From positions 248,001 through 312,000 of the forward strand of contig CALFNN010000103.1 of assembly GCA_937902925.1 (NCBI GenBank): a stretch of 64,000 nucleotides of DNA, given 5' to 3'. A program made the translations under genes and the position numbers. The stretch's first letter is position 1. The number at the start of each line of letters is the position of its first letter. The notes beneath the pieces are model-generated. The model had not been told where the DNA came from. It saw only the letters and a list, made by a program, of their open reading frames with translations, and made no database searches. Below, piece after piece: positions 8,999 to 17,363 of the stretch. Source of the stretch: an uncultured Opitutaceae bacterium (lineage in GTDB: Bacteria; Verrucomicrobiota; Verrucomicrobiia; Opitutales; Opitutaceae).

Positions 8999-9382
8999 TC
9001 AACCGGCGCGAATGTTGAGCGATCGGAGGGCCTCGCAACCGGGCAGCCGGCGGATGCGCTGCACGATCTCGTCGCGATGGTGAAAAATCTCGTTGCGGAC
9101 GACGGAGTGGGCGGCGAGGACGATGAGTCGGCCGCGTTCGATGCGCGCGGCGTGGGAGTAGGAGGCGTTGGCGACGCCGACGATCTCCGGCCAGTGGTCG
9201 CGGATGGACTGCTCGGCCGAGGGGCGGCCGATCTGGTGCTTGACCATCAGTTGCTCGACGATGGCGGCGAGCGGCTGGGTGGCGCGCTTTTTGGAACGAC
9301 GGGGCTCGTCGAACGGCACACCGCGCAGGTCACCGACGAGTTCCTCGGCAAGTTTGCTGAACTGGTGCGGTTCCTCAGGCAT
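8999..9382 (-). CDS. DUF721 (DciA-like) protein
   Basis: The 127-residue product has the DUF721 core: SIRDHWPEIVGVANASYSHAARIERGRLIVLAAHSVVRNEIFHHRDEIVQRI, with the Trp and the L-V/A-hydrophobic strand followed by a helix typical of this family. In many bacteria a DUF721 protein, DciA, assists loading of the replicative helicase DnaB. The N-terminal 40 residues are charged and probably disordered. The start overlaps the upstream glycosyltransferase stop by 8 nt, so both are likely made from one mRNA. Whether this copy is the helicase operator cannot be settled from sequence alone. Confidence 0.75.
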   Translation of the reverse strand: MPEEPHQFSKLAEELVGDLRGVPFDEPRRSKKRATQPLAAIVEQLMVKHQIGRPSAEQSIRDHWPEIVGVANASYSHAARIERGRLIVLAAHSVVRNEIFHHRDEIVQRIRRLPGCEALRSLNIRAG

Positions 9383-10157
9383 CGGGCGAACGGCGGTTTT
9401 CCTCCTCGTAGAGGCGGCTGTAGCGGACGAAGGCGCCGAAAGCCGTGGCGCACGCGATGTAGAAACCGGGGTAGCCGTCGAGAAAGCCGCGGCGCAGAAC
9501 GTAGGCGCGGAAGAAACGCCAGAAGGGTCGCAGCACCGCGGCGCCGGCGGAGAATCTTTTTCCGCGCGCCTGTTGCTGGCGGACGAAGAGATCGGCGAAG
9601 GGATTTATTTTCGCGACATGACTCGCGAGCGTCGGAAACGAATAGTGGTGCAGATCGCCGCGGAGCGTGGCGACGGGGCCCTCGCAGACCACCTTCTCAT
9701 GGACGAATTCGTCTCCGCCCCAGCGAGCGTAGTCGCGGTTCAACAGGCGCAGGCCGAGGTCGGGATACCAGTCGCCGTGCGTGATCCAGCGATCGATGAA
9801 CCAGACCTTGCGGGGAAAGCGCGCGGCGACGAAGCGCGTGTGATCGCCGCGGGCAAAGAATCCGGCGATGGCCTCGCGGAGGTTCGCCGAAACCTCCTCG
9901 TCGGCGTCGAGCGAAAGCACCCACCGCTGCGTGGCGAGGGCGAGGGCGGCGTTCTTGGTGTCGCGATAACCCCGCCAGGAGAGATGGTAGACAGCGGCGC
10001 CGGATTTTTGAGCGATGGTCGCAGTGTCGTCGACGGTATCGTTCAGGGCGACCACGATTTCGGCGACCCAGCCCTGCACACTGGCGAGGCAGCGCGGGAG
10101 GTTGGCCGCCTCGTTTTTCGCGACGATGACGACGGAGATGGGAAGAGAGGCCGGCAC
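9375..10157 (-). CDS. family 2 glycosyltransferase (WaaE/KdtX-like)
   Basis: The 260-residue product has a GT-A N-terminus ISVVIVAKNEAANLPRCL, a nucleotide-sugar pocket and the SLDADEEVS segment (DxD-like metal site) at about 86-94. It continues with RFPRKVWFIDRWITHGDWYPDLGLRLL and a basic C-terminal region with FRAYVLRRGFLDGYPG, a pattern found in WaaE/KdtX-type enzymes that add a heptose or hexose to the LPS inner core. It acts at the inner face of the cytoplasmic membrane. The start is GTG at 10157. The short gap before it holds no gene. LPS core assembly fits the neighbouring GT2, GT9 and MsbA-like genes. Confidence 0.88.
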   Translation of the reverse strand: MPASLPISVVIVAKNEAANLPRCLASVQGWVAEIVVALNDTVDDTATIAQKSGAAVYHLSWRGYRDTKNAALALATQRWVLSLDADEEVSANLREAIAGFFARGDHTRFVAARFPRKVWFIDRWITHGDWYPDLGLRLLNRDYARWGGDEFVHEKVVCEGPVATLRGDLHHYSFPTLASHVAKINPFADLFVRQQQARGKRFSAGAAVLRPFWRFFRAYVLRRGFLDGYPGFYIACATAFGAFVRYSRLYEEENRRSPDA

Positions 10158-10212
10158 TTTAGGGCGGGTTTATCCCCGACTAGGCGCCGGGCGTAAAGCC
10201 CGACCTTTCCGG

Positions 10213-11118
10213 CTAGTTCAGCAACGCGTTCAATTGCGACTGCAGGACGTCGCGGACCGCGTTCGCGATCGCGCCGTCGACATTGAAGAACAGTTTCACG
10301 AGCGACTCGAGCTGGTTGAGGAGCGGGCTCACGAGGTAATTGAAAGCGCCGAGCCCCGAAATGTGGATCGAGACCGCGCCGCGGCGCAGCGTGAAGTCGT
10401 TCAACTGAATCGAGGTCAGCTTCGGCGAGCGCAGGTCGACGGTGAAGAGCACCTTGCTCGTGGCCGTGACGTTTGCGATGTTGGCCGACGCGGACGCGCC
10501 GATCGGGATGTTGATGCCGGCGAAGCCGCCATGCGCCTCGGCGAAACCGGAGGCGCCGAGCGTGCCGAACGAGATTCCGAGATTGGCGGACACTTTCAGG
10601 ATCCCGTCGGACGGACCCATCGTGCCCCGCACATCAAGGTTCGTGAAACGGACGGAACTGAGACCGCGCAGCTCGCTGAGCCCGGCCGAAGCGCCGCCAC
10701 CCGCGCAGATCGCCGGCAAGCAGATATTGACGACGATCTTCACGCACGCCCGCGGCAGGCAAACCTCGCCGCTGGCCTCGGCCGTGGCCTTGCCGTGAAA
10801 ATCCAGCGGGTCGAGCCGGTTGCCGGCTTTGCCGAAGAGGCTCACTGGCACGGTGCGAAATGCGTTGGGCAACGCGGTGTTTGCGCGGTCCATGAGCGCG
10901 TGGAGCAGCGCGTTGACGATCTGGAGTTGAGGGCTATCCGCGTAGCGGGTGAGCGCCTTGTCGGCGGTGGTCGACTTCAGGCTCGTCGCCGGCTTGCCGC
11001 GGCGCGCCGCGGCGCGGTGGCGGCGTTTGATTTTCGCGAGGTCGACCGTGTCGCGCACGTGCGCGGGCAGGGAGGCGTGCAGGTGGGCGAGCTTGGCCTT
11101 GAGTTCCGCGTTGGTCAT
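10213..11118 (-). CDS. hypothetical protein, possible lipid-binding-like fold
   Basis: This 301-residue protein is not recognised. ATG at 11118 is used because the coherent sequence starts there (MTNAELKAKLAHLHASLPAH); upstream reading is an antisense-like Arg/Pro-rich frame. Residues 1-70 are helical and basic. Residues 100-250 are rich in Gly, Ala and Ser with alternating hydrophobics (KVSANLGISFGTLGASGF), suggesting beta strands. Two CVK/CLP cysteine clusters lie near 125-140. The C-terminus is an amphipathic helix (AVRDVLQSQLNALLN), reminiscent of TULIP/BPI-type lipid-binding proteins, but this is only pattern resemblance. There is no signal peptide. It sits between two glycosyltransferase genes. 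Confidence 0.65.
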   Translation of the reverse strand: MTNAELKAKLAHLHASLPAHVRDTVDLAKIKRRHRAAARRGKPATSLKSTTADKALTRYADSPQLQIVNALLHALMDRANTALPNAFRTVPVSLFGKAGNRLDPLDFHGKATAEASGEVCLPRACVKIVVNICLPAICAGGGASAGLSELRGLSSVRFTNLDVRGTMGPSDGILKVSANLGISFGTLGASGFAEAHGGFAGINIPIGASASANIANVTATSKVLFTVDLRSPKLTSIQLNDFTLRRGAVSIHISGLGAFNYLVSPLLNQLESLVKLFFNVDGAIANAVRDVLQSQLNALLN

Positions 11119-11246
11119 CGGTGGGGAGGTGGGATGAAGCTTCTCCGTTTGGTGAAAGCCGGAGGTGGACGGGACAGCACGCCGGCCATTGCGCCGGATA
11201 GCAACGCGGAAACCGCCCGATGGCCGGGCGCGGCGATGACGGACGC

Positions 11247-12185
11247 CTAGACCCGCCCGAAGAACGAGCGCGGGATCTGGAACAGATAGCCGCACGAACG
11301 CCACGCGCGGACGAGTGCCTGTTTCGCGCCGCCGAAGCGGAAGACGACGGTGTTGAGCAAGGCGAGCACGGCGAAGCCGGGCGCCTTGAACAGATTGGCG
11401 AGGAAGCGCCCGGCGAGATAACCGGCGGCGCCGGGCTGGCCGGCGCGATCGATCACCCGCGAACGGGCGGAATCGAAGGCGTGGCGCGCGGCGTAGCGAA
11501 ACGTCGTGCGGCCCGCCGGCATCTGGTGCTTCACGGCGGCATCCGGGGCGAACCACACCTCGAGACCGGCGGCGCGGACGCGGCGGATCATCTCGCTGTC
11601 GCCGCCGGAAAAATAATTCCCCGCGGCGCGATCGAGTGCCGTGTGAAACGCGCCGAGCCGGTCGAAGACCCATTTGGGAAATGCGAGGTTGGCGCCCATC
11701 GGCGAGTGGCGGGCCTCGAGCGGGCCGGTGTCGGAGCGGAAGGCGAGCGGCGCGTGCCATTCGGCGACCCACGGCGGCAGGCCGTCGGGGAACACGGGGA
11801 TCACTTCGCCGCCGACGGCCCCGATGCGTTGCGCGCTGTCGGCCAGCAGCGGCACGGCGAGCTGCGCGAGCCAGTCGGGTTGCACGAGGATGTCGTCGTC
11901 GCCAAAGACGATGATTTCGCCCCGTGCCTCGGCGATGGCCCGATTGCGGGCCTGGTCGAGGCCTTGCTGCGACTCGTGGAGATAACGCGGGGCGGGGTGG
12001 TTTCCGGCGAACTCCGCCACGACGGCGCGCGTGTGGTCGGTCGAATTGTTGTCGATGACAAGGATCTCGAAGTGGTCGCGGGGAAACTGCTGCGTCGCGA
12101 GACCGGCGAGCGTCTGCCGCAGAAAGTCCGCGCGATTGTAGGTCGGAATCGCGACGGTGACTTTGATGGGTGCGGCGGGCGGCAT
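11247..12185 (-). CDS. family 2 glycosyltransferase
   Basis: The 312-residue product is a GT-A glycosyltransferase: VTVAIPTYNRADFLRQTL at the N-terminus, ILVIDNNSTDHT, RNRAIAEARGEIIVFGDDDILVQPDWL with the metal-binding DDD motif at about 98-100, then an acceptor region with GGEVIPVF and a histidine-rich FSGGDSEMIRRVRAAGLEVWFAPDAAVKH segment (ED-like catalytic base). The C-terminal 60 residues are hydrophobic (FAVLALLNTVVFRFGG) and probably membrane-associated. It would transfer a sugar during synthesis of a surface glycan. ATG at 12185 gives the standard beginning. A GC-rich interspersed repeat lies about 50 nt upstream. Confidence 0.9.
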   Translation of the reverse strand: MPPAAPIKVTVAIPTYNRADFLRQTLAGLATQQFPRDHFEILVIDNNSTDHTRAVVAEFAGNHPAPRYLHESQQGLDQARNRAIAEARGEIIVFGDDDILVQPDWLAQLAVPLLADSAQRIGAVGGEVIPVFPDGLPPWVAEWHAPLAFRSDTGPLEARHSPMGANLAFPKWVFDRLGAFHTALDRAAGNYFSGGDSEMIRRVRAAGLEVWFAPDAAVKHQMPAGRTTFRYAARHAFDSARSRVIDRAGQPGAAGYLAGRFLANLFKAPGFAVLALLNTVVFRFGGAKQALVRAWRSCGYLFQIPRSFFGRV

Positions 12186-12236
12186 GCGATGGGGGGAGCG
12201 GCGTTCGGGCGGTCCGGTTCGTGGCGAGAACCCGAC

Positions 12237-12258
12237 GGCCCGCCCGGAGGCCGGACCC
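12237..12258. repeat. GC-rich interspersed repeat, copy 1
   Basis: A 22-bp copy of GGYCCGCCCGGAGGYCGG plus NCCC, partly self-complementary. Related copies are at 24256-24277 and 31356-31377. This one sits in the divergent gap between a glycosyltransferase and a methyltransferase gene. Confidence 0.5.
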
Positions 12259-12281
12259 TACCGCACGGATGCGGGGGCGAG

Positions 12282-13046
12282 ATGACAACGCAGAAAAAGC
12301 TTTTCGCTGGTGGCAGCCCCGCGTTCCCTCGCCTCATGGCTTTCAAGCACTGGCCCCTCGTCCGCGACGTGCGGTTTGCGCAGAAATGCGGACGTTTCCT
12401 GCGCGGCGCACGCAAGCGGCGGCCGGACTTGAACTGGGACGAGTTCCGGCGCATCGCCCGGCATTTCAAGACGGACGACATGGGGAGCTTTCCGGAGCGT
12501 GGTTATCTTTTTCAACTGGCGAGCGATCTGCCGGCCGATGCGAAGGTCGTCGAGGTCGGTTCATGGATGGGCGCTTCGACGTGTTTCATTGCGGGCGGGC
12601 TGAAAGGGGAGAAAGCGAGGATTTACGCGGTGGACAATTTCGCGGGGTTGTCGACCTGCGGGGAGGACGCGGCGTGGTATAACCGTCATTTTCAGAAACT
12701 CGGGGCGACCAGCACGCTGGAGATTTTCCGGAAGAATTTCGCCGATCTCGGGTTCGCCACGCGGGCGGAGCCGGTCGTGAGCGACTCGCTCGCGGCGGCG
12801 CAAAGCCTGGCCGCGTTGCGGGGCGCGATCGATTTCGTGTTCATCGACGGCGATCATTCCTACGACGCCTGCAAGGCCGACCTGCTCGCATGGTCGCCGT
12901 TCGTGAAGCGCGGCGGCGTGATCGCGTTTCACGATTTCGGCAGCCGGGCGGATGGCGTGACGCGGGCGATCTTCGAGCAGACGAGGGCGGGGCGGTTCAC
13001 CGAGATCGTCGGCGTGGCGAACACGATCATCGCATTTCGAATATAG
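12282..13046 (+). CDS. class I SAM-dependent methyltransferase (Methyltransf_24 type)
   Basis: The product is 254 residues from ATG at 12282, which follows a GGGGGCGAG purine stretch; ATG at 12336 (MAFKHWPLV) is a good alternative giving 236. It carries KVVEVGSWMGASTCFIA (motif I), IYAVDNFAG, and the strongly diagnostic IDFVFIDGDHSYDACKADLLAWSPFVKRGGVIAFHDF, typical of Methyltransf_24 enzymes that often modify sugars or act in surface-polysaccharide clusters. Within this block of glycosyltransferases it probably methylates a glycan or its precursor. It is the only plus-strand gene among minus-strand neighbours, so it needs its own promoter. Confidence 0.85.
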   Translation: MTTQKKLFAGGSPAFPRLMAFKHWPLVRDVRFAQKCGRFLRGARKRRPDLNWDEFRRIARHFKTDDMGSFPERGYLFQLASDLPADAKVVEVGSWMGASTCFIAGGLKGEKARIYAVDNFAGLSTCGEDAAWYNRHFQKLGATSTLEIFRKNFADLGFATRAEPVVSDSLAAAQSLAALRGAIDFVFIDGDHSYDACKADLLAWSPFVKRGGVIAFHDFGSRADGVTRAIFEQTRAGRFTEIVGVANTIIAFRI

Positions 13047-13106
13047 AAAACAGAGGGAGAAGAGGGAAACCAGGAAGCCAGGAAATCAGGCTCCTGGCTT
13101 CGTTCT

Positions 13107-14162
13107 TCAACCCATCCTGCTCGCGACGGCGGCGAAGACTTCGGCCTCGGAAATCTTGCGCACACAGTAGCTGCGGTAGGAGTCGCCCTTGACACACGGG
13201 CCGGGGGCGTCGGCGCCAAGGCAGGCGCAGGGCAGCGAGGTTTGCAGGACCGTGTGCGGCGATCCGGGCGGGCGCCAGATCGTGGCGTTTTGCGAGCCAA
13301 AGAGCGCGACGACGGGAGTGCCGACGGCGGCGGCGATGTGCATGGGCCCGCTGTCGTGGCACAGGAACAACTCGAATTGGGCGAGGAGCGCGGCAAGTTG
13401 GGCGACCGTGAGCGCCTGATCGATGATCGCGGGTGCGCGCTTCGCGCGGGAGTGGATTTCACCGACGAGCGGCAGCTCGGCGGGGCCGGCGACGAGGGCG
13501 ACCTGGGCGCCGAGTTCGTTCTGGAGCCGATCGCAAACCGCGGCGAAATGCGCTGGCGGCCACACGCGATACGGGCTGCGGCTGCCGGGATGCACGAGAA
13601 TCCTGCGGTCGCCCGCGGGCGCGAGTTTCTGCGCAAACGCGACGTCCTCGGGCCGCGGGAGCAGCCGCACCTCGCGCGACGCCACCGGCACATCGATCGA
13701 TGTCAGCAGCGCGAGGTAGGTTTCCGTGATGTGATGGGAGTCGTAGAACGCGTTCGTGACCGTGGCGCGATGCGTGTAAAAGGACGCGTGGCGGAATTTG
13801 ATCAGTTCGCGATCGAATGTCACGCGGACGTCCGCGCCCGAGAGACGGGAGACGAGGGCGGTCTTGTCGGTGTTGTCGAAATCGAGGACGTGCGTGAACC
13901 GGGCGCGACGGAGCGAACCGAGGAATCCGGGCCAGCCGGCGGCGCCACGGGGGAAAGTGAGGGCGGCATCGACATCGGGATTGAGCGCGAGAATGCCGGC
14001 ATAGGCGGCCTCGGTCAGGACGACCAGGTGCGCGTGCGGCCAGTGAAGCCGGAGGTTGCGGAGCACGCTGCCGAGCAGGACGATGTCGCCGAGATAGCGG
14101 CGGCGGATGAGCAGGACTCGCGGGGCGGGCGGGCGGGACGGGGAACTGGCAGTGACGGGCAT
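13107..14162 (-). CDS. family 9 glycosyltransferase (heptosyltransferase-like)
   Basis: The 351-residue product has a GT-B GT9 pattern: RVLLIRRRYLGDIVLLGSVLRNLRLHWP at the N-terminus (family: R-x-GD-x-x-L), HVLDFDNTDKTALVSRL, ILVHPGSRSPYRVWPP (family: P-G-S-x-x-x-K/R-x-W) in the donor domain, and a CHDSGPMHIAAAVGTPVVALFG C-terminal motif (D/S-GPMH). GT9 enzymes such as WaaC/WaaF add ADP-heptose to the LPS core. A Cys-rich tail (LPCACLGADAPGPC plus a later YCV) follows, which is typical of some heptosyltransferase subfamilies. The start is set at the ATG at 14162; the 13 codons before it are Arg-rich and less likely to be translated. Confidence 0.92.
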   Translation of the reverse strand: MPVTASSPSRPPAPRVLLIRRRYLGDIVLLGSVLRNLRLHWPHAHLVVLTEAAYAGILALNPDVDAALTFPRGAAGWPGFLGSLRRARFTHVLDFDNTDKTALVSRLSGADVRVTFDRELIKFRHASFYTHRATVTNAFYDSHHITETYLALLTSIDVPVASREVRLLPRPEDVAFAQKLAPAGDRRILVHPGSRSPYRVWPPAHFAAVCDRLQNELGAQVALVAGPAELPLVGEIHSRAKRAPAIIDQALTVAQLAALLAQFELFLCHDSGPMHIAAAVGTPVVALFGSQNATIWRPPGSPHTVLQTSLPCACLGADAPGPCVKGDSYRSYCVRKISEAEVFAAVASRMG

Positions 14163-14232
14163 CCGGGACGCGAGTTGGCGCGAGTTGCGCCCGCGCGGCA
14201 AGCTCCCGGTGGCGCGGCGATCGCCAGTCGGA

Positions 14233-15411
14233 CTAGTTTTCGAGCCACCGATTCCACCACCACCGCGACGAGCCGCCGCTGGCCGACCGAAGCTCCACCG
14301 GTGGCGGGGCCGAACTGCGGCGGGTCACGGTGGGGGTCGGATCCGAAAGCGTGGTGAGCAGAACGGGCGTAAAGCCCAAAATGCTGGTGGGCGAAGGCTG
14401 GAGCGCGAGGTGCAGGGTCCGCAGGTCGCGCGATGCCCGCGCGGCCGGAACCAACGGGGCGCCGTTGCCGTGGGGCGATCCGGGATAGGGAGCGATGGCG
14501 TGGCGGAGCGAGTGGCGGAGGACGGTTTGCGAGAACGTCTGCGCCTGTCCGGCCGACAGGGATTCGGTGGTGGTCGCAGCAGTGAACGTGCGCACAAAGA
14601 TCGCGGCGCTGGCCGCCAGCGCCAGGAGGGACCGGTTCAGGAGAGCCTGGCGGGCGCCGTGGCGGACCCGCGAGGGGAACGAAAAGGTGCGCGTCGAGGC
14701 GCGCGGTTCGCCCCCGGCGGTGTCAGGTGTCGGGAGGGCGGAATCGCCGGGGCCAGGCCGCGCGGCCGGCCAGGCGAAGCTCACGCGCAGCAGGGCGCGA
14801 TGAAATTCGTAGCCGAACAGCTCGATGTCGCGCGCATAGTAGGCGGCGACAATGGAGCGGGTGGCGGCGTCGTAATAATGCGAATAGTGCAGGTGCAGCC
14901 GCCGGTTGCGATGCGGCAGCCGCACCGGTGGAACGCCAAGGCGCTCGCAGATGACCGGAAAGTCGTCCGACAGCCGCTCGAGGTGCGCGATGAAATCGAC
15001 GGCCGGCCGGCCATCGACGCTGATCCAGTCGGCCTGCGGACTCCAGCGGTGGATGTGCGACGACACCGCCCCGCCCCAGCGCTGGGGCTCATAGAAATCC
15101 GGCGCGGCCAGCGCGACCTCGACCCATTCGGCGAAATTGCGCTTCGAGCCGTTCGGGGTGAAGAGAAACAGCTTGGAGTCCTTTTCGCGGCTTTTCTTGA
15201 GTTGGTAATTGTAATCGGAAAAGAGGCGGTCCCACGGGTTGCGGACGATGGCGAACTTGAAGTAGCGGGCGAAATCTTCCGCCGGCAGCTCGTCGCGATA
15301 GCGCTGCAAGTCCTTGTGATCCTGCCAGCCGATGCCGAAGACGCGATTGACGCTGTTGCCCGCGGTCTTCGGGATGTGCACGAAGATGCACTGGTGTTCG
15401 TGACTGATCAC
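14233..15411 (-). CDS. sulfotransferase family protein with C-terminal membrane tail
   Basis: The start is GTG at 15411; the product is 392 residues. Residues 1-207 form a sulfotransferase: CIFVHIPKTAGNS at about 8-20 is the 5'-phosphosulfate loop for PAPS and AIVRNPWDRLFSDY at about 55-68 is the 3'-phosphate motif. This resembles Sulfotransfer_2 enzymes that sulfate surface carbohydrates. After a Pro/Ala-rich linker there is a hydrophobic segment near 260-276 (SLLALAASAAIFV) and then about 115 residues of unrecognised Ser/Thr/Pro-rich sequence ending in SRWWWNRWLEN. Such a tail is not part of the usual family length (about 220-280). A lost stop codon or a fusion with a neighbouring small membrane protein is possible. 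Confidence 0.8.
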   Translation of the reverse strand: MISHEHQCIFVHIPKTAGNSVNRVFGIGWQDHKDLQRYRDELPAEDFARYFKFAIVRNPWDRLFSDYNYQLKKSREKDSKLFLFTPNGSKRNFAEWVEVALAAPDFYEPQRWGGAVSSHIHRWSPQADWISVDGRPAVDFIAHLERLSDDFPVICERLGVPPVRLPHRNRRLHLHYSHYYDAATRSIVAAYYARDIELFGYEFHRALLRVSFAWPAARPGPGDSALPTPDTAGGEPRASTRTFSFPSRVRHGARQALLNRSLLALAASAAIFVRTFTAATTTESLSAGQAQTFSQTVLRHSLRHAIAPYPGSPHGNGAPLVPAARASRDLRTLHLALQPSPTSILGFTPVLLTTLSDPTPTVTRRSSAPPPVELRSASGGSSRWWWNRWLEN

Positions 15412-15575
15412 AGGTCGAGTAGGGCGGCCATGATGGGCGAGACATCGCAATGACGCGCCGCATGGGCGGATGTTTCAAAAAAAACTGCGTAACCAAGCTG
15501 TTACGCGCCGGCCGCCGACAATGCTGGGGCAACCACCCCAACGGGAACGTTGACGGTGGAGAAAAACGAACCGCA

Positions 15576-17315
15576 TCAACCGGCGCCCTGCTGGCGATCG
15601 TAGAGGGACCGGTAGAGGGAATTCGCGGCGTAGAGGTCGCCATGGCTTCCCGTGGCGACGATTTCACCGCGGTCGAAGACAAGGATTTTTGTCGCATCCC
15701 GGATCGTGGAAAACCGGTGCGCGATGATCAGGACGGTCTTGCCAACCACGAGCTTCTTGAGGGCGGCCTGGATGGCAGCCTCGCTGTCGCTGTCGAGCGC
15801 GCTGGTGGCCTCGTCGAGGATGAGGATGGGGGCGTTGCGAAGAAAGGCACGGGCAAGGGCGAGGCGCTGCCGCTGGCCGCCCGAGAGCGAGGCGCCCCGT
15901 TCGCCGACCATGGTGTCGTAGCCGTTCGGCAGGGCGGTGATGAAATCGTGGGCAAACGCGTCGCGCGCCGCCTGCTCGACTTCCGGGCGGGTCGCATCGG
16001 CGCGGCCCAGGAGGAGATTGGCGAGGATGGTGTCGTTGAAGAGGACGGGTTCCTGCGAGACCAGGGCAATGTTGCGACGCAAGTCGGCGAGGCGAAGGTC
16101 GCGAACGTCGTGGCCGTCGATGCGCACGTGGCCGCCGACGGTCTCGTAAAAGCGCGGCACGAGGTTGACGAACGTGCTCTTGCCGGCACCGCTGGGTCCG
16201 ACCAGGGCGCAGACCGTGCCGGCGGGAATCGCGATGGTGACTTCCCGGAGAACCGGCTCGCCGATCTTGTAAGCGAACGTCACGCCATCGAATGCGATGT
16301 CGCCGCGCAGCCGGCCGACCGGCACGGGCGCGGCGGGATCGGTGATGGTGACGGGTTCATGCAACACCACCTCCAGCCGATCGAGGGCGGCCTGGCCGCG
16401 CTTGAGCTCGTTGTTGAGCGTGCCGATTTTTTTGACGGGCTCGTAGGACGTATAGAGGGCGGCGATGATGGCGAGGAAGGAGGTTTCGTCGACGCCGCTG
16501 CCGTAGGCATAGATGAGCGTGCCCGCGATGCCGATGGCCGAGATCATCTCGATGGCCGGCGTGAGCGCCTGGGCGTATTTCGCGATTTTCATCTGGGCGG
16601 CGACGAGCGCCCGGGTGCCGGTGGCAAAGCGGCCGAGCTCGCGTTGCTCGAGGCCGAAGGCGCGCACCTCGCGGGCGGCGGAGAGATTTTCGCTGAACTG
16701 GCTGGTAACCGAGCCGAGTTGGGCCTGCAGTTGCGCGGCGCGGCGGATGACCTTGCGACCGACAAAACGCACGGGAAAAATCACCAGCGGCACCGCAGCG
16801 AGGCAGACGAGCATGAGCCACGCGCCCTGGGATTTGTAGGCGACCACTCCGAGGGCCACGAGCGAGCCGACGAGGGTCGCGGGCTGCTTGATGCCATCGT
16901 TGGCGAGGAGCGAGAGCGCGAATTGGAGTTGTTGCGTGTCAGCGAGGCCGCGCGAGAGGAGGTCGCCAGTCTGGCGGCTCTGCACGAACGAGAGCGGCAG
17001 ATATTGCAACTTGGAGAAATACTCGGTGCGGATCTGCTCGAGGATGCGAACGCCCGCATACTGGGTGTAGTAGCCGTTGAGGTAGCCGGTGACGGCGCGA
17101 AGCAAAAAAACAATCGGGATGCACGCCGCAATCAACGCGACGGTCGACAGTGCCAGCGAGCCCTGGAGATGGAAGACGGGCGGGAAGACGTATTTGACGA
17201 GCAGCGGAATGCCCGCGCCGCTGGCGGCGCCGTAGAGGACGCCGTAGACGATCGCTTTCGTGATCGGGCCGCGCACGGCCCGCAGGTAGCGGAGATAGGG
17301 AAGAAAGCGGCGCAT
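15576..17315 (-). CDS. MsbA-like ABC exporter (fused membrane and ATPase domains)
   Basis: The 579-residue product has six predicted membrane helices in residues 1-310, with FVQSRQTGDLLSRGLADTQ in the first coupling region, then an ATPase domain: Walker A ALVGPSGAGKSTF at about 367-379, Q-loop SQEP, signature GERGASLSGGQRQRLALARA, Walker B ILILDEATSALDS and H-loop IAHRFSTI. This layout matches MsbA/LmrA-type half-transporters. MsbA flips lipid A-core across the inner membrane, and the adjacent heptosyltransferase and glycosyltransferases support a lipid or glycan substrate. Multidrug export cannot be excluded. It starts 48 nt after oppC and may be co-transcribed with it. Confidence 0.92.
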   Translation of the reverse strand: MRRFLPYLRYLRAVRGPITKAIVYGVLYGAASGAGIPLLVKYVFPPVFHLQGSLALSTVALIAACIPIVFLLRAVTGYLNGYYTQYAGVRILEQIRTEYFSKLQYLPLSFVQSRQTGDLLSRGLADTQQLQFALSLLANDGIKQPATLVGSLVALGVVAYKSQGAWLMLVCLAAVPLVIFPVRFVGRKVIRRAAQLQAQLGSVTSQFSENLSAAREVRAFGLEQRELGRFATGTRALVAAQMKIAKYAQALTPAIEMISAIGIAGTLIYAYGSGVDETSFLAIIAALYTSYEPVKKIGTLNNELKRGQAALDRLEVVLHEPVTITDPAAPVPVGRLRGDIAFDGVTFAYKIGEPVLREVTIAIPAGTVCALVGPSGAGKSTFVNLVPRFYETVGGHVRIDGHDVRDLRLADLRRNIALVSQEPVLFNDTILANLLLGRADATRPEVEQAARDAFAHDFITALPNGYDTMVGERGASLSGGQRQRLALARAFLRNAPILILDEATSALDSDSEAAIQAALKKLVVGKTVLIIAHRFSTIRDATKILVFDRGEIVATGSHGDLYAANSLYRSLYDRQQGAG

Positions 17316-17363
17316 CAGGGCTGGACGGCCGGATAGAACATGCCGGGGCGAATGCGTTCCACC

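Noticed and set aside
15576-17315. MsbA-like gene taken as the missing Opp ATPase
   Set aside because: It has its own six-helix membrane domain fused to one ATPase domain, so it is a separate exporter and not an OppD/OppF protein.
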